Below, one piece after another: positions 16,741 through 28,527 of a DNA stretch of 38,332 nt (within the stretch, counting starts at the first letter, position 1; each line of letters starts with the position of its first letter). The stretch is from Phycisphaerales bacterium (GTDB lineage Bacteria > Planctomycetota > UBA1135 > UBA2386). The position numbers were made by a program, and so were the translations under genes. Under the pieces are notes generated by a model that had not been told where the DNA came from, ran no database searches, and saw nothing but the letters and a program-made list of their open reading frames with translations. The DNA lies in NCBI GenBank assembly GCA_020247305.1, contig JADCJE010000214.1, positions 1-38,332 on the forward strand. Reading direction: 5' to 3'.

Positions 16741-18594
16741 TCAATCCGCCGCCGGCGCGCGCAACCGTTCGAACACCGCGTCGGCGACCGCCGCCGGCAG
16801 GCCGGGCATCGCCCGCAGGTCGTCGCGGCTCGCCGCCTTCAGCGCCGACAGCGAGCCGAAGTGGCGCAGCAGCGCCTTGCGGCGGGTCGGCCCCACGCCC
16901 GGAACCTCGTCGAGCTCGCTGCCGATGCGACCGCGCGCCTGCCGGTGGTACGTGATGGCGAAGCGGTGCGCCTCGTCGCGCAGCGCGGCGAGCAGCAGTG
17001 TTTCCGGCGCGCCGTGCGGCAGCGGCCGCGGCAGTTCGTCGCCGGGCGCGAACACGCGTTCACCGCTCTCGGCGCGCGCGTCGCCGAGGCCCTTGAGCCG
17101 GCTCTTGGCGAGGCCGCAGACCTGCAGGTCGCCGTCGAGCGCCAACTCGGCGATCGCCTTCTGCGCCGCCGCCAATTGGCCCTTGCCGCCGTCGATGACC
17201 AGCAGGTCGGGCAGGTCCTCGTCGTCGCGCTCCAGGCACAGCTGCAGGCTGCGGCGCACGGCCTCCTGCATGGCGGCGAAGTCGTCGCCGGCGGCCGCGG
17301 CGCTGATGCGGAAGCGCCGGTAGTCGGCCTTGCTCGGCTGGCCGTCGACGAAGCACACGCGCGACGCGACGGTGTTGGTGCCCTGGATCGTCGACACGTC
17401 GAGGCAGTGCAGGCGCGCCGGCGGCTCGGGCAGCGCGAGCAGCGTCGCGAGCCGTTCGCCGGCGGCGCGGCGGCGGGCCTGCGCGTCGGCCTCGACGGCG
17501 TCCTGCAGCCGGGCGTTGCTCTCGGCCAGTTCGAGGTGGCGGCGTTTGTCGCCGCGCTGCGGCACGTGCAGTTCGACCTTGCCCCCGCGCTTGCCCTGCA
17601 GCCATTCCTGCAGGATGCCCGGCTCGGCCGGGGCCGTCGGCAGCAGCACCAGCGGCGGCACGTAGCGGTCGCCCTCGTACCAGCGCGCGAGCAGCTCGCC
17701 GAGCAGCAGGTCGTCGGGCAGTTCGCTGCGGAAGGCGAAGCGCTGGCAGCGCTCCAGCGCGCCGCCGCGGAACGACAGGAACGCCACCGCGACGTCGCTG
17801 CCGGTCCGGTGCACGCCGATCGCGTCCTCGTCGACGCCGCCGGGCACCACGGCCTGCGGCTCGGCGAAGCGCTGCAGCGCGTCGAGTTGTTCCTTCAACG
17901 TCTGCGCGCGCTCGAACTCCAGCGCTTCGGCGGCCTGCGACATGCGCTGGCGCAGGTCGGCGAGCACCGGGCCGACGTCGCCGCGCAGGAAACGCACCGA
18001 ACGGTCGAGCAGCGCGTCGTACGCCGGCCGGTCGATCAGGCCGACGCAGGGCGCCGGGCAGCGGCCGATCTGGTGCTTGATGCACGGCCGCGTCCGGTTG
18101 GCGAAGACCGGGTCGCGGCAGTCGCGCAGCGGCACGACCTTGTGCAGCAGCCGCAGCGTGCGCCGCACGACCTTGGCCGACGCGAACGGCCCGAAGTACT
18201 GCGCGCCGTCGTCCTGCCGGCGGCGCACGAGGCGATACCACGGCCACGGCTCGCGGCGGTCGAGGCGCAGCAGCAGGAACGCCTTGTCGTCCTTCAGCTT
18301 CAGGTTGTACGGCGGCTGCCGCTTCTTGATCACCGTGTTCTCGAGCAGCAGCGCCTCCTGCTCAGTCGCGGTCGCGACGAACTCGACGTCGCGCGCGTCG
18401 TCGGCGAGGAACTGCAGCAGGAAGCGGCCGTCGCCGCCCGGCTTGCAGTAGCTGCGCACGCGCGCGCGCAGGTCCGCGGCCTTGCCGACGTAGAGCGCCT
18501 CGCCCTTGCCGTCGAGGAACGTGTAGACGCCGGGCCCGGTCGGGAAGCGCGCGACCTTGGCCACGATCTCCGGACGCATCTCGCCGCGCGCCAT
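16741..18594 (-). CDS. uvrC: Excinuclease ABC subunit C
   Basis: The 617-residue protein makes both incisions in nucleotide excision repair. In order it has the GIY-YIG nuclease domain (PGVYTFLDGKGEALYVGKA, residues ~20-95), a four-Cys region (CRDPVFANRTRPCIKHQIGRCPAPC), a UVR motif for UvrB contact (AAEALEFERAQTLKEQLDAL, ~205-240), the RNase H-like UvrC nuclease domain (LHCLDVSTIQG and LLVIDGGKGQL) and a C-terminal helix-hairpin-helix pair (VPGVGPTRRKALLRHFGS). The start is 6 nt after the uvrB stop, so uvrB and uvrC form an operon. A second in-frame Met lies five codons later. Confidence 0.97.
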   Translation of the reverse strand: MARGEMRPEIVAKVARFPTGPGVYTFLDGKGEALYVGKAADLRARVRSYCKPGGDGRFLLQFLADDARDVEFVATATEQEALLLENTVIKKRQPPYNLKLKDDKAFLLLRLDRREPWPWYRLVRRRQDDGAQYFGPFASAKVVRRTLRLLHKVVPLRDCRDPVFANRTRPCIKHQIGRCPAPCVGLIDRPAYDALLDRSVRFLRGDVGPVLADLRQRMSQAAEALEFERAQTLKEQLDALQRFAEPQAVVPGGVDEDAIGVHRTGSDVAVAFLSFRGGALERCQRFAFRSELPDDLLLGELLARWYEGDRYVPPLVLLPTAPAEPGILQEWLQGKRGGKVELHVPQRGDKRRHLELAESNARLQDAVEADAQARRRAAGERLATLLALPEPPARLHCLDVSTIQGTNTVASRVCFVDGQPSKADYRRFRISAAAAGDDFAAMQEAVRRSLQLCLERDDEDLPDLLVIDGGKGQLAAAQKAIAELALDGDLQVCGLAKSRLKGLGDARAESGERVFAPGDELPRPLPHGAPETLLLAALRDEAHRFAITYHRQARGRIGSELDEVPGVGPTRRKALLRHFGSLSALKAASRDDLRAMPGLPAAVADAVFERLRAPAAD

Positions 18595-18600
18595 CGCCTG

Positions 18601-20649
<2,049 letters not shown>

Positions 20650-20724
20650 GGCGGCAGTGTTACGGCATGCGCGGCTGGCGCGCGACAGGGCGCGCGGCCG
20701 GCGAACCGCGCAGGCCGCGCGCCG

Positions 20725-20753
20725 TTGACCCCCTTTCGCCCCACCCGTACCCT
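20725..20753 (+). promoter_or_regulatory. Sigma-70-type promoter TTGACC-17-TACCCT
   Basis: The -35 TTGACC (20725-20730) matches 5 of 6 consensus positions, the spacer is exactly 17 nt and the -10 TACCCT (20748-20753) fits TANNNT. A leader of about 35 nt with AGGA (20784-20787) precedes the GTG at 20795. This is the best canonical promoter in the window. Confidence 0.6.
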
Positions 20754-20794
20754 CCGCCGCCGCCCGCTTTCCCTCCGTCCGACAGGACCCCGCC

Positions 20795-22087
20795 GTGACC
20801 CAACGCTCTTCCCGTGCGTCCCGTTCCTCGTCCTCGCGCGCCGCGCGCGAACGCGCCGACGGCCGCGTCGACGTCGCCTGCCCGCAGTGCGGCGCGCAGT
20901 ACCGGGTGACCAAGGAAGCGCTGGAGGAGAAGCTGGAGTGCGGCGACTGCCACCGCGTCTTCTTCCCGAAGACGACGGCCGGCAAGCGCGTCGCCCCGCC
21001 CGACTACACCAAGACCTACGTCGGCGTCGGCGTCGGCGTGGTGGTGCTGATCGCCCTGATGGTGCTGACGCGCGGCGGCGGCGGCAGCGAGGCGCCGAAG
21101 CCGAAGCCCGTCGCCGCGGCCCCGGCGCCGTCGGCCTCGCGCGGCAACCACCCGCGGACGGCGATGGCGTTGAAGTGGGCGCAGGCGGTCGCCAGCGGCA
21201 ACCAGCTGATCCTGACCACGCACAGCGACCTGCCCGCGCTCGGCAAGGCGATGCAGCTCGCCGACACCGGCAACGACGCCGTGCTGGCGGCGCTGGTCGC
21301 GAACGACGCGACGCGGTTCCTGCGCGAACTGGACTGCGGTTCGGCGGAGCTGGCGAGCGACGCTGACATGACGGCGTCGACCGGCACCGCGATGCTCTAC
21401 GTGACACCGAAGAGCGGCGACGACACCTACATCAGCCGCTTCCGCGGCGAGCTCGCGGCGTCGTTCCGCATGGACGGCGACCAGCTGAAGGTCACCGGCC
21501 TGACGGTGAAGACGCCGCCCGAGCGCAACCCGAAGAAGCCCGACCCCAACCGCCCCGGCAGCTTCAAGCCGAACACCGACATCGCTGCGCCCAAGGCCGT
21601 CGAGACCGTCGTCGGCGGCGAGAAGCGCGTGATCATGGAGTCGGAGCCGGCGGCCGTGCCGCACTGGCGCGAGGCCACGCCCGAGCTGCAGAAGAAGGCC
21701 GACGAGGTCGTCGCCATGCTGCTGCAGAGCGCCTCGCCCGACGCGCCCGGCAACCTGTTCAACAAGGCGACGATGACGGTGCGCTCACTGGACGAGAAGA
21801 AGGCCGCCGTGCCGCGCGTGCTCAACGCCATGTACGAGCTGTACGGCGACGTCATGGGCAACAACCTCAAGCTGAGCCAGCTCGACCGCGCGCTGCGCGG
21901 CTGGACCGGCGGCGGCGTCAACTACGACGCGACCGACTCGACCGACCCGGCGCGCGACAAGAAGGAGCGCGAGGCGGCGGTGCGCCGCTGGTTCGCCTTC
22001 TGGTACCGCTACGCCAACGGCGAACTCAAGGAGTTCATCGAGAGCGACGAGAGCCTCGACAAGCCCGTCGCGCCGGCGAAGAAGTGA
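20795..22087 (+). CDS. MJ0042-type zinc-ribbon single-span membrane protein
   Basis: The 430-residue protein starts at GTG with an AGGA Shine-Dalgarno. A Ser/Arg-rich head precedes a zinc ribbon CPQCGAQYRV...CGDCHRVFFP (about residues 29-55), one transmembrane helix (YVGVGVGVVVLIALMVLT, ~72-89), a Pro/Ala linker, and a ~320-residue presumed extracytoplasmic domain of unknown function. The topology (finger inside, large domain outside) is common in Planctomycetota and Myxococcota. It shares its plan with the next gene, 55 nt downstream, and the pair precede hslU on the same strand. A role in envelope sensing is an inference from topology only. Confidence 0.8.
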   Translation: MTQRSSRASRSSSSRAARERADGRVDVACPQCGAQYRVTKEALEEKLECGDCHRVFFPKTTAGKRVAPPDYTKTYVGVGVGVVVLIALMVLTRGGGGSEAPKPKPVAAAPAPSASRGNHPRTAMALKWAQAVASGNQLILTTHSDLPALGKAMQLADTGNDAVLAALVANDATRFLRELDCGSAELASDADMTASTGTAMLYVTPKSGDDTYISRFRGELAASFRMDGDQLKVTGLTVKTPPERNPKKPDPNRPGSFKPNTDIAAPKAVETVVGGEKRVIMESEPAAVPHWREATPELQKKADEVVAMLLQSASPDAPGNLFNKATMTVRSLDEKKAAVPRVLNAMYELYGDVMGNNLKLSQLDRALRGWTGGGVNYDATDSTDPARDKKEREAAVRRWFAFWYRYANGELKEFIESDESLDKPVAPAKK

Positions 22088-22128
22088 CCGGCGCCGCCGG
22101 AACGCCGACCCCCGCATCCCCCACCAAC

Positions 22129-22133
22129 GAGGA
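22129..22133 (+). promoter_or_regulatory. Shine-Dalgarno GAGGA
   Basis: GAGGA lies 9 nt before the ATG at 22143 and fixes the start. It contrasts with the many genes here that have no Shine-Dalgarno sequence. Confidence 0.6.
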
Positions 22134-22142
22134 TCCCCGCCG

Positions 22143-23258
22143 ATGACCGTCTACCAGATCGCGTGCGACAACTGCGGCGCGAAGTACAAGCTGCCTGAGA
22201 CCTTCACGGGCAAGCAGGCCAAGTGCCAGAAGTGCGGCAGCGTGATCGAGGTCCAGAAGCAGCGCGAGGCCGCCAGCGCCGCGGCCGCCGCTCCGGCGGC
22301 CAAGCCCGCCGCCGCCGCCCGCCCCGCCGTCGACCGCAGCAAGCCGGCGGCGGCCGAAGCCGGCAAGCCGGCGGCGGCGCGCCCGGCGCGCGCCGGCAAG
22401 GCCGACGACGGCGCCGACGGCGGCAAGAAGGCCCGTGGCGAGCGCGAGACGAAGAAGGCCAACACCATGCCGATCACGCTCGCGGCCGTCGGCCTGCTCG
22501 CGGTCGCCGGCGCCGCGTTCTTCCTGGTCGGCGGCAAGGACAAGCCGGCGGAGACGCCGAAGCCGGCCGAACCGGCGAAGCAGGAACAAGCCAAGGCCGA
22601 GGCCCCGAAGGCGGAAGCGCCGAAGCCCGAGGCGCCGAAGGCCGAAGCCCCGAAGGGTGATGCGCCGAAGGCCGAGGCCCCGGCCGCCACGCCGCCGACC
22701 GGCGAGCCGGCGAAGGCGGAGCCGCCCGCCGCCGCCGCGACCCCGGCCGTGCCCGAAGACCCGACACGGCCGAAGAAGCCGTGGGAGCGCATGCGCAACG
22801 CGCCGGCGTCGATCGCCGAGGTCGCCGACCCGAAGAGCTACGGCGACGTGCCGTGGCCGCCGGGCATCGACGACGCCGCGAAGGGCAAGCTGCGCGAACT
22901 CGCCGCGGAAGCGGCCGGCGACGGCATCCGCAGCACGCGCGCCAAGAACGAACTGCAGAAGGCCGGCTGGCCGGCGATCTTCGCCCTCGTCGAGCAACTG
23001 CAGAAGCTCGACTACAAGCAGGCCGAGCCGTCGATGGTCGGCTTCGACCTCAACAAGCTGCTGGAGACGATCACCGGCGGCGTCAACCTGCGCTACGAGC
23101 CGGTCGACGCCGGCGAGTCGATCCCCGCGGCCAAGGCCGAGTGGAACACGCGCACGGTCAAGGGCTGGATCGAATTCGCCGGCCGAAGCGTCGACCAGGA
23201 GGCCTACGACAAGGCCCGCGCCGAGCGCCTGAAGAAGGCCGGCGGCGCCGACAAGTGA
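22143..23258 (+). CDS. MJ0042-type zinc-ribbon membrane protein with EAPK repeats
   Basis: The 371-residue protein opens with a zinc ribbon CDNCGAKYKLPETFTGKQAKCQKCGS (two CxxC pairs, residues ~9-36). An Ala/Pro/Lys-rich linker, one transmembrane helix (around residue 115-130, ITLAAVGLLAVAGAAFFLV), and a low-complexity tract of seven or so Glu-Ala-Pro-Lys-like repeats (residues ~150-180) follow, then a ~180-residue C-terminal domain that I do not recognise. The repeat tract resembles a cell-wall-spanning spacer. It is the second of two similar genes and lies 46 nt upstream of hslU. Confidence 0.8.
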   Translation: MTVYQIACDNCGAKYKLPETFTGKQAKCQKCGSVIEVQKQREAASAAAAAPAAKPAAAARPAVDRSKPAAAEAGKPAAARPARAGKADDGADGGKKARGERETKKANTMPITLAAVGLLAVAGAAFFLVGGKDKPAETPKPAEPAKQEQAKAEAPKAEAPKPEAPKAEAPKGDAPKAEAPAATPPTGEPAKAEPPAAAATPAVPEDPTRPKKPWERMRNAPASIAEVADPKSYGDVPWPPGIDDAAKGKLRELAAEAAGDGIRSTRAKNELQKAGWPAIFALVEQLQKLDYKQAEPSMVGFDLNKLLETITGGVNLRYEPVDAGESIPAAKAEWNTRTVKGWIEFAGRSVDQEAYDKARAERLKKAGGADK

Positions 23259-23286
23259 CCGTCGCGGCGGCGGCGGCGGGCGACGC

Positions 23287-23292
23287 TATGCT
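23287..23292 (+). promoter_or_regulatory. TATGCT -10-like box, 12 nt before hslU
   Basis: A TANNNT hexamer lies in the 46-nt gap before hslU, 12 nt from the ATG, with no Shine-Dalgarno sequence. hslU may therefore have its own promoter. Confidence 0.4.
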
Positions 23293-23304
23293 GTTCGCCC
23301 CCGC

Positions 23305-24738
<1,434 letters not shown>

Positions 24739-24760
24739 CCGGCGGCGCGCGGCGCGCGCG

Positions 24761-25636
24761 TCAGCCGAAGCGCCGCAGCAGCGCCGCCACCATCGCCGGC
24801 GCCGCCGCCGGGCCGTGGCGGAAGAACAGCGATGGCTCGACGAGTTCGAGCTCGGTCAGCACGCAACCGCCGGCGTCGTCCCACAGGAAGTCCGTGCGGC
24901 CGTAGAGCAGCCGGCCGAACCGCCGTTCGACGGCGGCCATCGCGCGCTCGGCGAGCGCGCGTTCGGCCGGCGTCGGCGCGTACGGCGCGTCCTTGGCGCC
25001 GAAGTCGTCCTGCACGCGGTAGTCGCCGGGCACGGGCACCTTGCGCACGCAGTGCGTGATCGCGCCGTCGACGAAGATCGCCGACCACTCGCCGCGCGCC
25101 AGCACCGCCGGCAGGAACGGCTGCAGCATCAGGTCCTCGTGCGGCAGCAGCCGGTCGACGTGCGCTTGCGCCCGCCGCAGGCCTTCGCCGGCGCCGGCGA
25201 AGCGCAGCGTCTCGCGCGCCGTCGCGCCGACGCACGGCTTGAGGAAGCCCTCACGCCAGCCGGCGGCGCGGACGAGCGCGGCGACGTCGGGGCATTCGCC
25301 GCGGCCGAGCCAGTGCGTCGGCGCCAGCGGCACGCCATCGCGCTGCAGGTCGCGCAGGTAGGACTTGTGCGTGTTCCAGGCGACGACCGGTTCGGGGTTG
25401 CACAACGGGGCCACCGCCGCGACGGCGGCCGCCCAGGCGCGGAAGGCCGGCAGGTGGTCCTGGTAGTCCCACGTCGTCCGGATCAGCACGGCGTCGAACC
25501 GCCGCCAGTCGACCGCAGGGTCGTTCCAGACCGGTTGTTCGAAGGCGACGCCTGCGCCCGCCAGGGCCGCGTGCAGGGCGCGGTCGTCGACCTCCCAGGT
25601 CGGCAGATCGGCACGGGTGGCGAGCGCCAGCAGCAT
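24761..25636 (-). CDS. ATP-grasp family ligase of unknown substrate
   Basis: The 291-residue protein has the layout of glutathione-synthetase-like ATP-grasp enzymes. An N-terminal Rossmann-like half (LALATRADLPTWEVDD, then VLIRTTWDYQDHL) comes first. The ATP-grasp half carries GFLKPCVGATARET, LMLQPFLPAV..GEWSAIFVDG..THCVRKVP and the metal-binding TDFLWDDAGGCVLTELELVEP. The family joins a carboxylate to an amine or thiol with ATP, through an acyl phosphate. The substrate cannot be read from sequence. MLLALATRADLP is taken as the start because homologues begin just before this strand; an ATG 12 nt upstream (25648) is an alternative. It is divergent from the selenoprotein operon. Confidence 0.8.
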   Translation of the reverse strand: MLLALATRADLPTWEVDDRALHAALAGAGVAFEQPVWNDPAVDWRRFDAVLIRTTWDYQDHLPAFRAWAAAVAAVAPLCNPEPVVAWNTHKSYLRDLQRDGVPLAPTHWLGRGECPDVAALVRAAGWREGFLKPCVGATARETLRFAGAGEGLRRAQAHVDRLLPHEDLMLQPFLPAVLARGEWSAIFVDGAITHCVRKVPVPGDYRVQDDFGAKDAPYAPTPAERALAERAMAAVERRFGRLLYGRTDFLWDDAGGCVLTELELVEPSLFFRHGPAAAPAMVAALLRRFG

Positions 25637-25709
25637 CGGCCGCAGCATGCCGAACGGCGACGCGCCCCGCAAAGCCACCGGGTCGGCTGGCGGGCCGGGC
25701 CGAGGTGCG

Positions 25710-25715
25710 TAGACT
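25710..25715 (+). promoter_or_regulatory. TAGACT -10-like box upstream of the second UGA gene
   Basis: The box lies 14 nt before the ATG at 25730 and 8 nt before an in-frame GTG at 25724. It is the likely promoter of the operon 25730-29189. Confidence 0.4.
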
Positions 25716-25729
25716 GCCGCGCCGTGTCC

Positions 25730-26065
25730 ATGCCCCCCGACATGCAGGTGCTCTTCCGCGGCAAGGCGACGATGCTGCGCGAGATCGCCGCAACGCTGAC
25801 CGCGGGCGGCATCCGCGTCGTCACGGGGGCGATCCCCAGCCGCTGAGAACCGCACGGCTGGCTCGCGGTCGCGGGCGCCGACGCGGAACGCGCCATGAGC
25901 CTCCACCGTCGCCACCTCGAAGAGATGACGCGTCGCCAGGGCCTGCCGGTGCGCGACGTCGTCGTCGATCTCGACGCGGCGACGACGCAGTGCCCGGCGT
26001 GCCTGACGACCTTCTGTCCGACCGGCGTCGAGCGCTGCCCCGACTGCGGCCTGAGGTTGCGCTGA
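25730..26065 (+). CDS. Small zinc-ribbon protein, candidate selenoprotein (in-frame UGA, Sec39)
   Basis: Read through the TGA at 25844-25846, the frame encodes 111 residues. The N-terminal part (VLFRGKATMLREIAATLTAGGIRVVTG, then HGWLAVAGADAERAMSLHRRHLEE) has the alternating strand-helix rhythm of a small ferredoxin-like fold such as DUF2007; the UGA falls in the loop between the two halves (PSR-U-EPHG). A C-terminal zinc ribbon follows (QCPACLTTF, ERCPDCGLRLR). The reading frame is kept on both sides, and a SECIS-like hairpin follows. The stop overlaps the next start as TGATG, so full-length translation would feed the downstream genes. The start could be GTG 25724, ATG 25730 or ATG 25742. Alternatively there are two short ORFs, the second starting at ATG 25895. 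Biochemical role unknown. Confidence 0.7.
25855..25880 (+). promoter_or_regulatory. Candidate bacterial SECIS element
   Basis: GCUCGC-GGUC-GCGGGC (25861-25876) forms a 6-bp stem, one pair being G-U, closed by a GGUC tetraloop. A lower CGG/CCG stem (25855-25857 with 25878-25880) is separated by a small internal loop. The GGUC starts 20 nt after the UGA. The loop sequence matches that of the thioredoxin selenoprotein at 16381-16399 and of E. coli fdhF. Confidence 0.68.
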
Positions 26066-28527
26066 TGCAGCGCGCCGCCGCTGCGGCGACGACCGCGCTC
26101 GCGCTCGCCCTCGCGCTGGCCGCGCAGGCGCCGCCCGCGCCGGCTTCGAACGCGCTGGCGCACGACGTGCCGGTGCGCGGCGCGCACGCGTACGAACGCA
26201 CGACCGAGCAGTTCGAAGTGGGATCGCCGAATCCGCGCCTGCGCCTCGACTGGCTGCTGCAGGACCGCAACGGCGTCAACCCGCATGCCTGGCGCTGGCT
26301 CGCCGTCGCCGCGGGCGAGCCGCCGGCCGGCTTCGAGCAGCCCGAGTTCGACGACGCGGCGTGGCCGCTCGGCCAGGGCGAGTTCGGCGACCAGGACGAG
26401 AAGCGCGCCACGGACGCGCGGCAGCGCACCGCGTGGCGCACGCCGACGCTGTGCCTGCGAACCCGCCTCGAAGGCGGCGGCAAGAAGCCGCGCGCGCTGC
26501 TGTTCCGCGTCGACCACGACGACGGCATCCGCGTCTGGCTCAATGGCAAGCAGGTCGTCGCCGACGACGGCTACGGCCGCGGCCGCTGGTACGTCGTCGC
26601 CGGCAAGGCGCTGGACGCCTGGCAAGGCGGCGGCAACACGCTCGCCGTGCGCTGCAACCAGATCGGCGGCGCGCAGTACCTCGACGTCGCGATGGCAGCC
26701 GTCGCCAACCTGCCGGCGGGCGCCAAGTCGGCCGATGACCTGCTGCGCGCGATGCGCGAGGAACAGCAGCAGGGCAACGCGCTGCGCGAGCAGTTCTGCG
26801 GACCGATCCGGCCGCCGGCGGTGCTGCTGCACGGCGAACTCGACGGCGCCGCGCAGTTCGTCAAGTTGCCGCCGACCGACCTGCGCGACCTCGGCTTCTG
26901 GGCGGCGATGGACCTGCGCCAGGGACTCGCCGGCGGCCCGGTCGACGCCGAGATCGGCCGCGTGTGGCGGCTGGGCGACCTGCGGCTGCGCGGCACGGCC
27001 GGCGCGGTCGGCGCCGACGGCTGGCAGACGCTCGACCTCGCGGTCCGCCACGAAGCCGCGCTCGAACTGCGCGGCGAGTCGCAGCGCTTCGTCGACGCGT
27101 ACGTGCGCCGCGAGTGCGTCCTCGGCATCGACGCGCGCCTGCAGGTGCGCCGCCGCATCGACCACAAGGACGGCCGCGCCCGCGTCGTCGAGTTCACCGC
27201 CGCGCTGGCGGGCAAGCTGCTGCGCGGGAAGGACCTGCGCGACGTCGCCGGCGCGATCGAGCAACGCGAGACGTGGCGGCACAAGGAAGTGCGCGACGGC
27301 CAGGACGCGCGCTTCCGCGGCGACGTGAACGCGGCCTTGCAGAAGGGCACGGCGCGGCTGCGCGAGCTGCTGAAGAACCCCGACGGCGGCGACACGTCGC
27401 CGCAGCCCGACGACGGCCCCAACAGCTTCCACAGCGGCCGGCTGGCGCTCGGCCTGCTGGCGCTCGTCAAGGGCGGCGTGCCCAAGGACGACGAGGTCGT
27501 GCAGAAGGGCCTCGCGTCGCTGCGCAAGCGCACGCTGATCGACACCTACTCGCTCGGCAACGCGCTGATGCTGATGCACGCGCTGCACGGCCGCGCGCGC
27601 GGCGTCGAAGGCCTCGGCAGTGGTTCCGGCAGTGGTTCTGGCAGTGGTTCCGGCAGTGGCGCGGGCAATGGCGCCGGCAACGCGGCGGCGGCCGCGCTGC
27701 CGCCGCTGCCGGCCGACGACCTCGCGCTGGTGCGCAAGTGGACCGAGCGCCTGCTCGGCAACCTCGACACGCGCGGCGACCCGACGCAGCTGCTGCGCTT
27801 CAACTACACCGCCGACGACCGCTTCGACAACTCGGTCAACCAGTACGGCCTGCTCGGCATGCACGCCGCCGAGCAGTGCGGCATGGCGCTGCCGCCGACG
27901 GCGTGGCAGGCGGCAGCCAACCACCTGCTGGCGTCGCAGACCGAGGGCGGCGAGAAGATGATCGTCGACCTCACCGACTTCCGCACCCTGCGCGAGATGC
28001 TCGGCGACACCGGCTTCGCGCCGACCGGCACGCGCCCGACGGCGCGGGTCCGCGGTTGGAGCTACGAGGAAGGCCGCGCCAACGGCGAGGTCGCCCCGAC
28101 CTGGGGCGGCATGGTGTGCGCGGGCATCACCGGCCTCGCCATCTGCGAGGCGAGGCTGCTGGCGCAGGACGGCGGCAAGCGCGGCAAGACGCTGGTCGAG
28201 ATCCGGCGCGCGCGCGAGGACGGCTTCGCGTGGCTCGCCAAGCACCTCACCGTGCGGCACCAGCCCGGCGACCTGCACCGCCAGCAGCACTGGCTCTACT
28301 ACTACCTGTACGGGCTGGAACGCGCGGCCATGCTGTCGAACGTGGCGCTGATCCAGGGCCGCGACTGGTACTTCGAGGGGGCGACGGTGCTGATCCTGTC
28401 GCAGCAGCCCGACGGCGGTTGGCCGGGCCAGCCGCACCACGAGTCGGAGGCGATCTACCGCGACGCCATGGCGATCCTCTTCCTCAAGCAGAGCACGGCG
28501 GCGGTCGCGCCGATCACCGGCAAATGA
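26065..28527 (+). CDS. Secreted protein with galactose-binding-like and alpha-toroid (squalene cyclase-like) domains
   Basis: The 820-residue protein starts with a signal peptide (MQRAAAAATTALALALALAAQA). Residues ~50-220 resemble a galactose-binding-like beta-sandwich (FDDAAWPLGQGEFG, FRVDHDDGIRVWLNGKQV, NTLAVRCNQ). A middle region of unknown fold follows, then from ~residue 430 an alpha-alpha toroid of the prenyltransferase/squalene-cyclase repeat type (NSVNQYGLLGMHAAEQCGM, PTWGGMVCAGITGLAICEA, QPDGGWPGQPHHESEAIYRDAMAILFL). A Gly-Ser repeat linker lies inside (near residues 518-540). Catalytic cyclase DXDD residues are not evident, so a binding or lyase role is as likely. It overlaps the gene before (TGATG) and the gene after (ATGA). 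Confidence 0.82.
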   Translation: MQRAAAAATTALALALALAAQAPPAPASNALAHDVPVRGAHAYERTTEQFEVGSPNPRLRLDWLLQDRNGVNPHAWRWLAVAAGEPPAGFEQPEFDDAAWPLGQGEFGDQDEKRATDARQRTAWRTPTLCLRTRLEGGGKKPRALLFRVDHDDGIRVWLNGKQVVADDGYGRGRWYVVAGKALDAWQGGGNTLAVRCNQIGGAQYLDVAMAAVANLPAGAKSADDLLRAMREEQQQGNALREQFCGPIRPPAVLLHGELDGAAQFVKLPPTDLRDLGFWAAMDLRQGLAGGPVDAEIGRVWRLGDLRLRGTAGAVGADGWQTLDLAVRHEAALELRGESQRFVDAYVRRECVLGIDARLQVRRRIDHKDGRARVVEFTAALAGKLLRGKDLRDVAGAIEQRETWRHKEVRDGQDARFRGDVNAALQKGTARLRELLKNPDGGDTSPQPDDGPNSFHSGRLALGLLALVKGGVPKDDEVVQKGLASLRKRTLIDTYSLGNALMLMHALHGRARGVEGLGSGSGSGSGSGSGSGAGNGAGNAAAAALPPLPADDLALVRKWTERLLGNLDTRGDPTQLLRFNYTADDRFDNSVNQYGLLGMHAAEQCGMALPPTAWQAAANHLLASQTEGGEKMIVDLTDFRTLREMLGDTGFAPTGTRPTARVRGWSYEEGRANGEVAPTWGGMVCAGITGLAICEARLLAQDGGKRGKTLVEIRRAREDGFAWLAKHLTVRHQPGDLHRQQHWLYYYLYGLERAAMLSNVALIQGRDWYFEGATVLILSQQPDGGWPGQPHHESEAIYRDAMAILFLKQSTAAVAPITGK
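27616..27675 (+). repeat. 12-bp tandem repeat coding Gly-Ser linker
   Basis: Three near-identical copies of GGCAGTGGTTCC (27616-27651) are followed by two diverged copies to 27675, encoding (GSGS)n then GAGN. AGT and GGT codons are rare elsewhere in this GC-rich window, so the array looks like recent slippage expansion. Confidence 0.85.

Noticed and set aside
27616-27675. CRISPR-like short repeat array
   Set aside because: The repeats are direct, contiguous, 12 bp and in frame, without spacers; they encode a Gly-Ser linker.
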